Positions 1-8,184 of a stretch of DNA of 35,735 nt are shown in pieces; within the stretch, counting starts at the first letter, position 1; every line of letters starts with the position of its first letter. A program made the translations under genes and the position numbers. The stretch lies in NCBI GenBank assembly GCA_903937385.1, contig CAIZZF010000028.1:1-35735 (forward strand), given 5' to 3'. The notes under the pieces were generated by a model, which saw only the letters and a program-made list of their open reading frames with translations, made no database searches and was not told the origin of the DNA. Source of the stretch: an uncultured Holophagaceae bacterium (lineage in GTDB: Bacteria; Acidobacteriota; Holophagae; Holophagales; Holophagaceae).

Positions 1-233
1 CCGAGAGCCACCAGACCATCAAGGTCCCGCCGGGCACCCAGACCGGGGCCAAGCTCCGGCTCAAGGGCCAGGGCATGCCCATCCCGCGGGGTGCCCAGCG
101 GGGTGACCTCATCGCCGAGGTGATCGTGGTGACCCCCCACATCCAGGATGAGAAGAGCAAGGATCTCCTCCGGGAGCTGGCCGAGCTGAATGATGCCGAG
201 CTTCTGAAGCAGCGAGGTGCCGACCATGGCTAA
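1..233 (+). CDS. dnaJ: DnaJ-family chaperone, C-terminal part (5' end outside window)
   Basis: The reading frame is open from the first base and ends at TAA 231-233. The visible 76 residues match the last substrate-binding domain of DnaJ/CbpA co-chaperones: a TIKVPPGTQTGAKLRLKGQG stretch, then GDLIAEVIVVTP, then a short charged tail. In this family the domain presents unfolded clients to DnaK. The J domain and any zinc fingers lie upstream, so DnaJ and CbpA types cannot be told apart. The next gene, an HspR-like repressor, starts inside the last codons, an arrangement typical of dnaJ-hspR operons under heat-shock control. No terminator is visible between them. Confidence 0.88.
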   Translation, partial: ESHQTIKVPPGTQTGAKLRLKGQGMPIPRGAQRGDLIAEVIVVTPHIQDEKSKDLLRELAELNDAELLKQRGADHG

Positions 234-600
234 GGATCCCCGCATGGGCGCCTACATGATCGGGGTGGTGTCGATGCGCTACGGCGTGCACCCCCAGACC
301 CTGCGCCTCTACGAACGGGAAGGACTGCTCGCCCCCAGCCGCACCGAAGGGAAGACTCGCCTCTACAGCGACGAAGACCTGGAGCGCCTGGAGTTCATCC
401 TGAACCTCACCCGGGATCTCGGCGTGAACCTCGCGGGGGTAGAGGTGGTGCTGGGCCTGCGGGACCGCCTTCACCACATGCAGGAGGACCTGGAGCGGCT
501 TGCCCAGGTCCTGGAGGCGGCGGGACTCAAGGATGTGCCGCAGCCCACCTCGTCCACAGGCCTGGTGAAGCTGACCACTCACGGCTTGCGGAAGCGTTGA
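226..600 (+). CDS. hspR: HspR-like MerR-family heat-shock repressor
   Basis: A 124-residue protein with a single MerR-type DNA-binding domain near its N-terminus: GVHPQTLRLYEREGLLAPSR is the recognition helix and wing, followed by TRLYSDEDLERLEFILNLT and a short helical tail (VEVVLGLRDRLHHMQEDLERL). This layout and length match HspR, which in actinobacteria and others represses dnaK/clpB operons with DnaK as co-repressor. ATG 226 is chosen because GCGAGG (212-217) sits eight bases upstream; a GTG at 217 in frame is the alternative. It overlaps the dnaJ stop, so the two are probably translated together. No HAIR operator (CTTGAGT-N7-ACTCAAG) was found in the window, so its targets must lie elsewhere or upstream. 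Confidence 0.85.
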   Translation: MAKDPRMGAYMIGVVSMRYGVHPQTLRLYEREGLLAPSRTEGKTRLYSDEDLERLEFILNLTRDLGVNLAGVEVVLGLRDRLHHMQEDLERLAQVLEAAGLKDVPQPTSSTGLVKLTTHGLRKR

Positions 601-719
601 CACTTTGGCCCCACGCGAGCCTTTTTCCAAGGCGCGAAGGTCTGTCGAGTCAATTACCTGGACAGATGCCAAAGGGTGCCGAACGCTTGGTATGCTGATC
701 CTTCCCCCCAAGGAGCACC

Positions 720-1586
720 GTGCCCCTCCGGCATCTCGAAGAGCGCTCGCTCGATAAATACTTCGACTCCATCCGGCACCTGCCTCTGCTTACGGCAGAG
801 GAAGAGCGGATCAACGGTCGCTTGTGGCAGAACGACCGCAACCCGGAAGGCTTGCGGCGCCTGGTGGAGGGGAACCTCCGCTTCGTGGTCAAGGAGGCGC
901 GGAAGTTCGAGGGCATGGGCCTGGACCTGCTGGACCTGATCAGCGAGGGCAACCTGGGCCTCATCGAGGCGGCCAAGCGCTTTGACCCCGAGCGGCAGAA
1001 CAAGTTCCTCACCTACGGCTCCTGGTGGGTGCGGCAGGCCATCTTCCACGCGCTGGCCGAGCACGGCAACAAGATCCGCCTGCCCCAGAAGGTGGCGGGG
1101 CACCTGGTGCAGCTGAACCGGGCCACCCAGAAGCTGAGCCAGAACCTCGGCCGCGTACCCCTGCTGCAGGAGATCGCTGATGCCATCGGGCTGAGCGTCG
1201 AAGAGGTCGAGCGGCTTCAACTGCTCCAGCAGACCACCTCGACGGTGTCCACAGAGCAGGGGCTCGGGGATTCGGACCTCACCGTGGGCGACAGCCTGGA
1301 GCAGGAGGTGGAGCCCTCCGCCATGCACACCCTGGACCAGGAGGCCTTCCTCGAGCAGATCGAGGCGAGCCTGCAGTCCCTGACCGAAAAGGAGCGCCGG
1401 ATCATCGCGCTGCACTTCGGCCTCGGCGGCGAGGACCCCCTGACCCTCGAGCAGATCGGCAAGCAGTTCACGCCGCCCATCTCCCGGGAGCGGGTGCGCC
1501 AGCTGGAGGAGCGGGCCCTGGCCCGCATCCGCGAGCGCCGGCGCGAGGTGCTCGGCGGCTTCCTGCGCGGCGGGGATGGACCATGA
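720..1586 (+). CDS. RNA polymerase sigma-70 family factor (RpoD/group 2 type)
   Basis: A 288-residue sigma factor with regions in order: a short 1.2 (about 8-30), region 2 (45-115, with LISEGNLGLIEAAKRFDP and the core- and -10-binding FLTYGSWWVRQAI), region 3 (120-195, LPQKVAGHLVQLNRATQKL) and region 4 (218-275, LTEKERRIIALHFGL then SRERVRQLEERAL). Region 1.1 is absent, as in group 2 alternative sigmas. Region 4 has a few extra residues (TPPI) ahead of its recognition helix. The start is GTG 720, preceded by AAGGAG at 710-715; spacing is a little short. Its stop overlaps the next ATG (1583-1586), so the sigma factor heads a translationally coupled operon with an ATPase, an exporter and a methyltransferase. 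Which promoters it serves cannot be read from the sequence. Confidence 0.92.
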   Translation: MPLRHLEERSLDKYFDSIRHLPLLTAEEERINGRLWQNDRNPEGLRRLVEGNLRFVVKEARKFEGMGLDLLDLISEGNLGLIEAAKRFDPERQNKFLTYGSWWVRQAIFHALAEHGNKIRLPQKVAGHLVQLNRATQKLSQNLGRVPLLQEIADAIGLSVEEVERLQLLQQTTSTVSTEQGLGDSDLTVGDSLEQEVEPSAMHTLDQEAFLEQIEASLQSLTEKERRIIALHFGLGGEDPLTLEQIGKQFTPPISRERVRQLEERALARIRERRREVLGGFLRGGDGP

Positions 1587-2467
1587 AGGGTCGCCCCGAC
1601 TGCCCCCGCTGTCAGGGGCAGGGCCTGGTCTTCGATCCGGATCCCCTGAAGCCCGTGCGGGTCTGCGGCTGCACCGCGGACCTGGCGCCGGATGCCGAGA
1701 CCCTGGGCCTGCCCGCCCGCTACCGAGAAGCGGACTTCGCCCGCTTCTGGAAGTGGTGGAACAACGTCCAGGCGAGCACTGCCCGGACCCTGCTCAACCG
1801 CGTCGGCGAGCTGGAGGACCTGCTGGCCCGTCCCCCCGAGGAAGTGGGGGAGCTGGAGGGTAGGGATGACCTGGTGAAGCTGCTCGCCGCCCTCCGCAAG
1901 CGGCCCGAGCACGGCATCCGCCCCGCGGGCGCCGAGAGCCTGTCCCAGTGGGCCACGGCCGGCAAGCACAAGTTCCGGCATGGCTGGGAGCTGTGGTGGA
2001 TCCACGGCCCCGCCCAGAGTGGCCGCAGCACCCTGGCCGCCGCCGCGCTGCGGGCCTGGACCGAGCGCACAGGTCGGGGCGGGCGCTTCGTGTCCGTGCG
2101 CACCCTCAGTCAGGCCATCAAGGATTCCTACTACGACGTGCGTAGCTTCCAGAACCAGTCCTTCCAGAGCGTCCGCGATCTCATCGAGCCCCTGCAGGAG
2201 CCGGCCCTGCTGGTGCTGGACGACTGGGATCGCATGGACTCGGATCTTCGCGTCGCCGCGGCCCTGGCTCAACTGCTGGACCACCGCTACAGCGCCGAGC
2301 TGCCCACCATCCTCACGGCCGCCGGGCCGCCCGAGGCCATCGACCGCCGGGAGAACCATCCCCTGGCCCGCCTGGATGACAGCAGCCTGCTGGAGCGCCT
2401 GCGGGGCGCCGAGCGGGTGGAGATGGTGCCGGCCCTGAAGCCCTGGTTCGACCGCGTCGAGCGATGA
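1583..2467 (+). CDS. DnaC/DnaA-like P-loop ATPase with N-terminal zinc-ribbon cysteines
   Basis: A 294-residue protein. The N-terminus has a possible zinc knuckle (CPRC at 7-10 and CGC at 28-30). Residues 138-300 look like a DnaC/DnaA-type ATPase: WIHGPAQSGRST (139-150) at the Walker A position and ALLVLDDWDRMD (208-219) as Walker B. The invariant Walker A lysine is arginine here (GPAQSGRST), so ATP hydrolysis may be weak or absent. DnaC-like proteins load helicases; this one might instead be a regulator that uses the fold. It is coupled by ATGA overlaps to the sigma factor before it and the exporter after it. The family is recognised only at fold level; no specific function is assigned. Confidence 0.75.
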   Translation: MKGRPDCPRCQGQGLVFDPDPLKPVRVCGCTADLAPDAETLGLPARYREADFARFWKWWNNVQASTARTLLNRVGELEDLLARPPEEVGELEGRDDLVKLLAALRKRPEHGIRPAGAESLSQWATAGKHKFRHGWELWWIHGPAQSGRSTLAAAALRAWTERTGRGGRFVSVRTLSQAIKDSYYDVRSFQNQSFQSVRDLIEPLQEPALLVLDDWDRMDSDLRVAAALAQLLDHRYSAELPTILTAAGPPEAIDRRENHPLARLDDSSLLERLRGAERVEMVPALKPWFDRVER

Positions 2468-5013
2468 GAGCACTGCTCGCTGCGCTGCTCCGCCTGCATC
2501 TCGCCCGCGCCAGGGGGCTCTGGTTCCTGGGGATCGGCCTGACGCTGGTCCTGGGCTGGGGCACCCTCCGTGTCGAGCGCGCCCTGGACCTCATGAGCCT
2601 TCTGCCCGCGGAGCACCCGGCCGTGCGGGCCAACCTGGAGGCCGGCGTCGGCCAACAGGAGCTGCTCTGGCTCGTGGCCGAGGGCGGCGAGGCCGACCTG
2701 GAGGCCCGCCGCACCTGGGCCGAGGGCCTGGTGGACCGGCTGCTCACCGAGGGCAACCTGCCGCTGAACGGCCTGGCCGCGGAGGGCCGCCTGACCGAGC
2801 CCGTGCCGGTGCCGGGACCCGGCGGCTTGAGTCCCTGGCCGGCGCTCCTCGCGGTGGGTGCCATTGCCGAAGGTGACGCCGCCGTGGGCCGCCTCACCAC
2901 GGAGACCCTCTACACGCTCGCCCCGGCCTGGCTGGGCGACCGCCTCCAGCCACTGCTGGACCCCGCCGCGCTGCGTCTCCGGCTGCAGGCCACCGCCAAG
3001 GCCCTGGCCTCGCCCGAGCCCCTGCACGCGGCCCTGGCTCGGCTCGATCCGCTGGGCCTCCGCGACCTGGCCCCCCAGGAGGGCGAGGGCATGACCAAGG
3101 CCACGGCCCTGGGCCGGGCCTTCACCCTGCGGGTCCGCACGGGCTACTTCGAGACCAAGGATGGGCGCTTCGTGCTGCTGCCGCTGGTGGCCGGGTTCCC
3201 GGCCTCGGATGCCAAGGCCACCACTCGGGCCATGGCCTGGCTGGGGCGCGGCGCGGTCGGTCCCCTGCCGCCGAGCGCCAGCCTCCGGGAGGTCGAGGCT
3301 GCCCTCGCCCCCACGGCGGACCGGGCCTTCCCGCTGCAGGTCACCGGAGCCCACGCCATCACCGCCTGGGAGTCCCACCGCCTCACAGTGGAAGTGCTGC
3401 TCAGCCTGGGCTTCAGCTTCGTCCTCATCGGCCTGGTCTACTGGCTGGGGTTCCGGACTCTGGCGGGCTACGGCTTCGTCATGGTGCCGCTCCTGATCGG
3501 CATATTCTGGGCCCTGGGCCTCACCGGCTGGGTGCTGGGCCGGGTGAACCTCATGGCCGCGGGCTTCGGCGCCGTCCTGCTGGGCGTGGGCGACGACGTG
3601 GGCATCCTGCTCTTCAGCCGCTACCGGGACGAGCGCCGGGCCGGCCAACCCAAGGAGCGGGCGCTCCAGGCGGCTCTGCTCGGCACGGGCCCTGGGGTTG
3701 TGGCGGGTGCCCTGGCCACGGCCCTGGCTTTCCTGGCGCTGGCCTTCGCGCCCTTCCCGGGTATCCGGGACCTGGGCATCACCACGGGCCTGGGCTTGCT
3801 GGCCTGCCTCGTGGCCACCTTCCTGGTGCTGCCTGCGCTGCTGCTGGGTCTGGATCATGGCTCAGGCACCTTCGCTCCAGGCCCACCCCAGGCGCTGGCG
3901 CCTCGGCGCCGCTGGGCGCCCTGGGTGGCCCTCGCCGTGCTGGGGCTGGCCCTGATCGGGGCTCCCCGCACCCGCTGGGAGGAGGACCTGCGGCGCTTCC
4001 GTGCCCAGGGCAATCCCGCCCTGACCCTGCAGGAGCGGCTGACGAAGACCCTCGGCGCCAGCCTCCAGCCCCTGGCCCTGCAGATCCCCCTGGAGGATGT
4101 CGACCGCCTGCCCGCCCGCTGGAACAAGCTGAGTCCCATCCTCCGCGAGGCCGGTCTGCCTGTGCCCGACTGGCAGAGCCTGGATCCCGAGCTGCGGCAC
4201 GTGCTGGGTTCCGAGACTTGGCGGCATCAGGTGCTCGAAGCGGCGGCCAAGGCCGGGCTGGATCCCGCCGCCCTGGAAGGGCCCCTCTCGGCCCTGGCCG
4301 CCGCCGCCGCGGACCCAGCCCAGCCGGTGCGCGCCCTGCAGTCCCTGCTGCCCCGGAGCACCCCGCCGGAGGCCCACCATCCCTGGAACCTGTGGGACGG
4401 TTTCCGGCGCGGCCGGAAGCTCGCGCCCCTGGACCCAGCCCTGATCGTGCCGCTGCGGCTGGACGAGGCCTCCCTGGCGCGCCTCACGCCTCAGGTGGAA
4501 GCCGCCGGGGGGCGCTTCGTCGGCACGCAGCCGCTCTTCCGAGTGGTGAAGGGCATCGCCAAGGAGGCCGTGCAGCAGGCGGTGCTGCTGGCCCTGGCCG
4601 GGATCTTCGCGATCATCGCCTTCTTCGGCCGCAGCTTGCGGTTCGCGGTCTTTGCGCTGGTGCCCCTGGTGGCCAGCCAGGCCGGGGTCTTCGGTGCCCT
4701 GGGCTGGGGCGGGGAGCCCCTCACTTTCCTGTCGCTCATGGCCATCCCCATCGCGCTGGGCGTGAGTGTGGACACCGCCTTCAACCTGCTGCACCGCGCC
4801 CGGGGCGAGGCCGACGCGCCCCAGCGGGTGGCCCGGGTGAATGCCGTGTGCGCCGGCACCACCCTCGCGGGCTTCGGCGGGATGGTGTTCAGTGGCTACC
4901 GCGGCCTGCGCGGCCTCGGCCTCGCCTGCCTGGGTGGCGTGGCCCTTGCCCTCCTGCTCACCCAGTGGCTGCTGCCCGTGCTGCTGGAGAAGTGGCCCCT
5001 GGAGCGGAAATGA
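2464..5013 (+). CDS. MMPL/RND-superfamily exporter, 12 TM
   Basis: An 849-residue inner-membrane protein with the duplicated RND layout: one N-terminal TM (about 18-36), a large periplasmic loop, five TMs, a second TM-loop-five-TM unit and a C-terminal TM. The TM4 signature is GVGDDVGILLFSRYRDER (about 373-390) and its counterpart in the second half is LGVSVDTAFNLLHRARGE (about 763-780); the acidic residues are those that carry protons in this superfamily. Length and layout resemble HpnN-type hopanoid or lipid exporters and YdfJ/MmpL proteins, but no hopanoid genes are nearby, so the substrate is unknown. It overlaps both neighbours by ATGA and is clearly part of the sigma factor operon. Confidence 0.87.
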   Translation: MRALLAALLRLHLARARGLWFLGIGLTLVLGWGTLRVERALDLMSLLPAEHPAVRANLEAGVGQQELLWLVAEGGEADLEARRTWAEGLVDRLLTEGNLPLNGLAAEGRLTEPVPVPGPGGLSPWPALLAVGAIAEGDAAVGRLTTETLYTLAPAWLGDRLQPLLDPAALRLRLQATAKALASPEPLHAALARLDPLGLRDLAPQEGEGMTKATALGRAFTLRVRTGYFETKDGRFVLLPLVAGFPASDAKATTRAMAWLGRGAVGPLPPSASLREVEAALAPTADRAFPLQVTGAHAITAWESHRLTVEVLLSLGFSFVLIGLVYWLGFRTLAGYGFVMVPLLIGIFWALGLTGWVLGRVNLMAAGFGAVLLGVGDDVGILLFSRYRDERRAGQPKERALQAALLGTGPGVVAGALATALAFLALAFAPFPGIRDLGITTGLGLLACLVATFLVLPALLLGLDHGSGTFAPGPPQALAPRRRWAPWVALAVLGLALIGAPRTRWEEDLRRFRAQGNPALTLQERLTKTLGASLQPLALQIPLEDVDRLPARWNKLSPILREAGLPVPDWQSLDPELRHVLGSETWRHQVLEAAAKAGLDPAALEGPLSALAAAAADPAQPVRALQSLLPRSTPPEAHHPWNLWDGFRRGRKLAPLDPALIVPLRLDEASLARLTPQVEAAGGRFVGTQPLFRVVKGIAKEAVQQAVLLALAGIFAIIAFFGRSLRFAVFALVPLVASQAGVFGALGWGGEPLTFLSLMAIPIALGVSVDTAFNLLHRARGEADAPQRVARVNAVCAGTTLAGFGGMVFSGYRGLRGLGLACLGGVALALLLTQWLLPVLLEKWPLERK

Positions 5014-6071
5014 ATCCACTGAACGACATCCTCCAGGCCCGCCTCGCGGAAGGCCCTGTCCCCGCCTCGGAGGTCATGGCCCTGGGTCTCTACCACCGGG
5101 AGCACGGCTACTACCGGCGCGCGGAAGGTCCCTGGGGCTTCGAGGGCAAGGACTACTACACGGCCCTGGACCTGGGGCCGCTGCTAGGCCAGACGCTGGC
5201 CGTGCGCCTCGAGGCCGCCTGGGAGCGCCTGGACCGGCCGGCACGCTTCACCGCCCTGGAGCCCGGCGCCGGACGCGGCTGGCTGGGCCGGGATCTGCTG
5301 ACTGCGGTCTCGGGCCCCTTCGCCGAGGCCCTGGTCTACGTCCACCGCGACGACAACCCCGCGGCAAGGCAGGCCGCGGAAGCGGCCCTGGCGCCCTTCC
5401 TATCCGCAAATCGCGCGCGATTTGTCGCCGAAGCCGAAGCGCTGGAGCCGTTCGTGGGCGCGGTCTTCAGCAACGAGCTGTTCGACGCCCTGCCCGCGCA
5501 GCCCTGGCGCTGGGACGGCAGCCAGTGGACGCGGGAGGTGCTGACGACGGTCGGCCAGGAGTGGCAGGCGGCCGATCCCGGCGAGGCCGGGGCCTGGTTC
5601 GCGGCCCACACCGACGGGCTCGAGCTCCGGGACGGCAGCATCTGGTGCGAGGCCCTGCCCGGCGTGGTGCGCGAACTGGCGGCGCCCCTGGAGGCGGGCC
5701 TGTTCCTGGCGGTCGACTACGGCGAGGCTGCGGACCGGCTGCTGGCCAAGGGCGCGGACCTGCGGCGCTTCATGGCCCACAGCGTGGACGGCAAGTGGCA
5801 CGAGAACCTAGGCGAGGCGGACCTGACAGCGGATGTCGACTTCACCCGGCTGGCCTCCCTGCTGGAGGGCCAGGGTCTGACGGAGCTCTCTCACGTGGAG
5901 CTCAGCCGCTGGATCCGGGCCCACGCTCCCCTGGACGAGTGGGGCGCCGGGTGGCTCGCCCTGCCCACCCCCGAGCGCATGCGGCGCACCGAGAACCTCC
6001 TGCAGCTCACCCTGCCCAACATGATGGGCAGCCGGTTCCGCGTGCTCGAGGGCTGGAAAGCTCAGGGTTGA
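5010..6071 (+). CDS. MidA/NDUFAF7-family SAM-dependent methyltransferase (DUF185)
   Basis: A 353-residue protein. Family marks in order: YYTALDLGPLLGQ near residue 50 (the DUF185 N-terminal signature), the SAM-binding loop ALEPGAGRGWLGRDLL (about 85-100), SNELFDALPAQPW (about 152-164) and VDYGEAADRLL (about 233-243). In mitochondria the homologue NDUFAF7 methylates an arginine of a complex I subunit; bacterial members are annotated only as class I methyltransferases. The start ATG overlaps the exporter stop, making this the last gene of the coupled operon. The gene downstream is convergent, with about 50 bp between and no strong terminator hairpin. Its link to a sigma factor and an MMPL exporter is unexplained. 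Confidence 0.86.
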   Translation: MNPLNDILQARLAEGPVPASEVMALGLYHREHGYYRRAEGPWGFEGKDYYTALDLGPLLGQTLAVRLEAAWERLDRPARFTALEPGAGRGWLGRDLLTAVSGPFAEALVYVHRDDNPAARQAAEAALAPFLSANRARFVAEAEALEPFVGAVFSNELFDALPAQPWRWDGSQWTREVLTTVGQEWQAADPGEAGAWFAAHTDGLELRDGSIWCEALPGVVRELAAPLEAGLFLAVDYGEAADRLLAKGADLRRFMAHSVDGKWHENLGEADLTADVDFTRLASLLEGQGLTELSHVELSRWIRAHAPLDEWGAGWLALPTPERMRRTENLLQLTLPNMMGSRFRVLEGWKAQG

Positions 6072-6121
6072 TCGGAAACAGGCAGTCGGTTCACCCCGCC
6101 GGCTGACCCCCGCCCTCTTGT

Positions 6122-8026
6122 TCAGGGCCGGGGCCAGACGCCGACCTCCAGGGCGCTGGGCCGCGCGGCATCGTGGAAGACCGTGTGGGTGGCGGCCTGA
6201 TAGTCGCCGGGCTTCGCCTTGTTGATGTCAGTGAAGACCTGAGGATTGCGGTCCATGAGGGGGAACCAGCTGCTCTGGAGCTGCAGCATGATCCGGTGCC
6301 CCTTGCGGAAGGTGTGGCAGATGTCGTTCATGGACCAGGCCACGCGGGTAGGCCGCCCGGGGACGAAGGGCTGGGGGTGCTCCAGGCTGTCGCGGTACTT
6401 GCCCCGCATGACCTCGCCGCGGACCAGCTGCTCGTAGCCGCCCATGGGGTTGGGCGTGCGCTCCCATAGCGACCCGCCCTCCTTGAAGTCCGGGTTCCGG
6501 TAGGCGTCCGGGTGCACGTCGATGAGCTTCACCACCCAGTCCGCGTCAGTGCCAGTCGTGGCCACGAAGAGCTCCGGCCGCAGGGGGCCGGCGAAGGTGA
6601 GGTCCTCGGTCAGGGGGCCCGTCTGGAACACCAGCACGTCCCGGCGGCGCCCGGCGAAGCGCTGGTCGGCGGTCATGTACTCCCGGGGCATGCCGATGGC
6701 CAGCTGCTCGGTGAAGGGCACGGGCTTGGCGGGGTCCGAGAGAAAGCTGTCGGCGCCGCCGTCAGTGGGGGGCGGCTCGAAGGCCAGCAGCCCCTTCGGT
6801 TGGAGGAAGAGCCGGGCGGCGCGGACGGTCCTGGGGGGCCAGCTCTCCAGGCGATGCCAGTGATTGGCGCCGGTCTCGAAGACCGTGGCCTTGGTCAGCG
6901 CGGGGTCCGGAGTGCCCTTCAGGTGGTGCATGAAGAAAGGGAACAGCACCTCGGCCTGGAACCAGTCGGAGGTGGCCGCGCCGAACTGCACTGGGCCCAG
7001 GTGGTCGCCCCTGCCGCGCTCCCAGCCGCCGTGGAACCAGGGCCCCATGACCAGGTGACTGTCGGTGCCGGGGCTCTGGCGGTCCAGGGTCTTGGCCAGC
7101 TGGAGCGAGCCAAAGAGGTTCTCGGCGTCGAACCAGCCGCCCACGGTGAGCACCGCGGGCTTGACGCCTTTCATCTGCGGTCGCAGGTTGCGGCCCTGCC
7201 AGAAGGCATCGTAGTCGGGGTGGTCCAGCATCTCGTTCCAGAAGGCCACGTCCGCCGTGAACTGGCGGGTGGCGGCCGTGCTGCCCAGGCGCAGGAACCA
7301 GGCATAGCCATCGGAGGTGCCGTGCCGGAAGGGGGTCGGCCAGCTCGGGCTGGGGCCTTGGCGGGGCTTGCCGAAGTTCACCATGAAGTTGAACGCATGG
7401 GGCAGCCAGAGGGCACCGTTGCGGTGGAAGTCGTCGCCCTGGAACCAGTCCATGATGGGCGCCTGGGGCGAGACAGCCTTGAGGGCCGGGTGGCCCGAGA
7501 GCATGCCCACAGCGGCGTAGAAGGCTGGGTAGCTGATGCCCCACTGGCCCACCTTGCCGTTGTGGCGCTCGGTGTTCCGCAGCAGCCAGTCGAGGGTGTC
7601 GCTGGTGTCGGTGCTCTCGTCCACGGCGGCGCCGGTCACCTTGCGCTGGGGGCGCAAGTTCACGAAGTCGCCCTCGGACATCTGGCGGCCGCGCACGTCC
7701 TGGTAGACGAAGATGAAGCCCTCCTGCTGGAAGCGGGGTGAAGGCCCCAGCTGCGCGGGGAAGGCCTCGGCGCCGTAGGGCCCCACGCCGTAGGGGGTGC
7801 GCTGCAGGAGGAAGGGGTAGCTGTGCGTCAGGTCCTTCGGGGTGTAGATGGCCGTGAAGAGCTTCACGCCGTCCCGCATGGGGATCAGCACTTCGCGCTT
7901 GCTGTAGCGGTCGCGGAGTGGGGCTGTGGCCGCGACCGGGACCGCCTGCCGGGCGTGCAGAACAGGCGGGAGTCCGCCCAGCAGCAGCAACAGCAGGACA
8001 GCAGCGCGCAGGACGCGGAGCGGCAT
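6122..8026 (-). CDS. Secreted CocE/NonD-family hydrolase (X-Pro dipeptidyl-peptidase-like)
   Basis: A 634-residue protein with a leucine-rich signal peptide (residues 1 to about 25, ending LHARQA), so it is exported. The alpha/beta-hydrolase domain carries the nucleophile elbow QWGISYPAFYAA (Ser165), VGGWFDAENLFGS (Asp300) and the histidine in MGPWFHGGW (His332). The C-terminal part is the beta-rich domain usual for CocE/NonD and PepX enzymes (WVVKLIDVHPDA to MLQLQSSWFPLMDRNPQ). Family members cleave esters, beta-lactam acyl groups or N-terminal Xaa-Pro dipeptides; the substrate cannot be told from sequence. It is a single gene convergent with the operon on its right-hand gene side and divergent from aguA, which starts about 160 bp away. 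Confidence 0.9.
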   Translation of the reverse strand: MPLRVLRAAVLLLLLLGGLPPVLHARQAVPVAATAPLRDRYSKREVLIPMRDGVKLFTAIYTPKDLTHSYPFLLQRTPYGVGPYGAEAFPAQLGPSPRFQQEGFIFVYQDVRGRQMSEGDFVNLRPQRKVTGAAVDESTDTSDTLDWLLRNTERHNGKVGQWGISYPAFYAAVGMLSGHPALKAVSPQAPIMDWFQGDDFHRNGALWLPHAFNFMVNFGKPRQGPSPSWPTPFRHGTSDGYAWFLRLGSTAATRQFTADVAFWNEMLDHPDYDAFWQGRNLRPQMKGVKPAVLTVGGWFDAENLFGSLQLAKTLDRQSPGTDSHLVMGPWFHGGWERGRGDHLGPVQFGAATSDWFQAEVLFPFFMHHLKGTPDPALTKATVFETGANHWHRLESWPPRTVRAARLFLQPKGLLAFEPPPTDGGADSFLSDPAKPVPFTEQLAIGMPREYMTADQRFAGRRRDVLVFQTGPLTEDLTFAGPLRPELFVATTGTDADWVVKLIDVHPDAYRNPDFKEGGSLWERTPNPMGGYEQLVRGEVMRGKYRDSLEHPQPFVPGRPTRVAWSMNDICHTFRKGHRIMLQLQSSWFPLMDRNPQVFTDINKAKPGDYQAATHTVFHDAARPSALEVGVWPRP

Positions 8027-8184
8027 CAGGACCCCCGGGGATTGGGCCTCATGTTACGCGGTATTTTGCTCCGCGGTGGGCTTGACGGGGGCGCCGACCC
8101 CCATTCCGCTCGACGGGGCGCCCGGCTTTTGCTGAACTGGAGGGTGCGTCCCGCGTCGGGGCGCCGCGCCAGGAACCACCTCCC

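Noticed and set aside
525-531. ACTCAAG, half of a HAIR operator
   Set aside because: The matching CTTGAGT is not found seven bases upstream, and the site lies inside the hspR coding region.
2287-3858. 523-codon minus-strand frame
   Set aside because: Shadow of the MMPL exporter gene.
6512-7741. 409-codon plus-strand frame
   Set aside because: Antisense to the CocE/NonD hydrolase, whose minus-strand frame has signal peptide and full catalytic triad; the plus frame is a low-complexity GC shadow.
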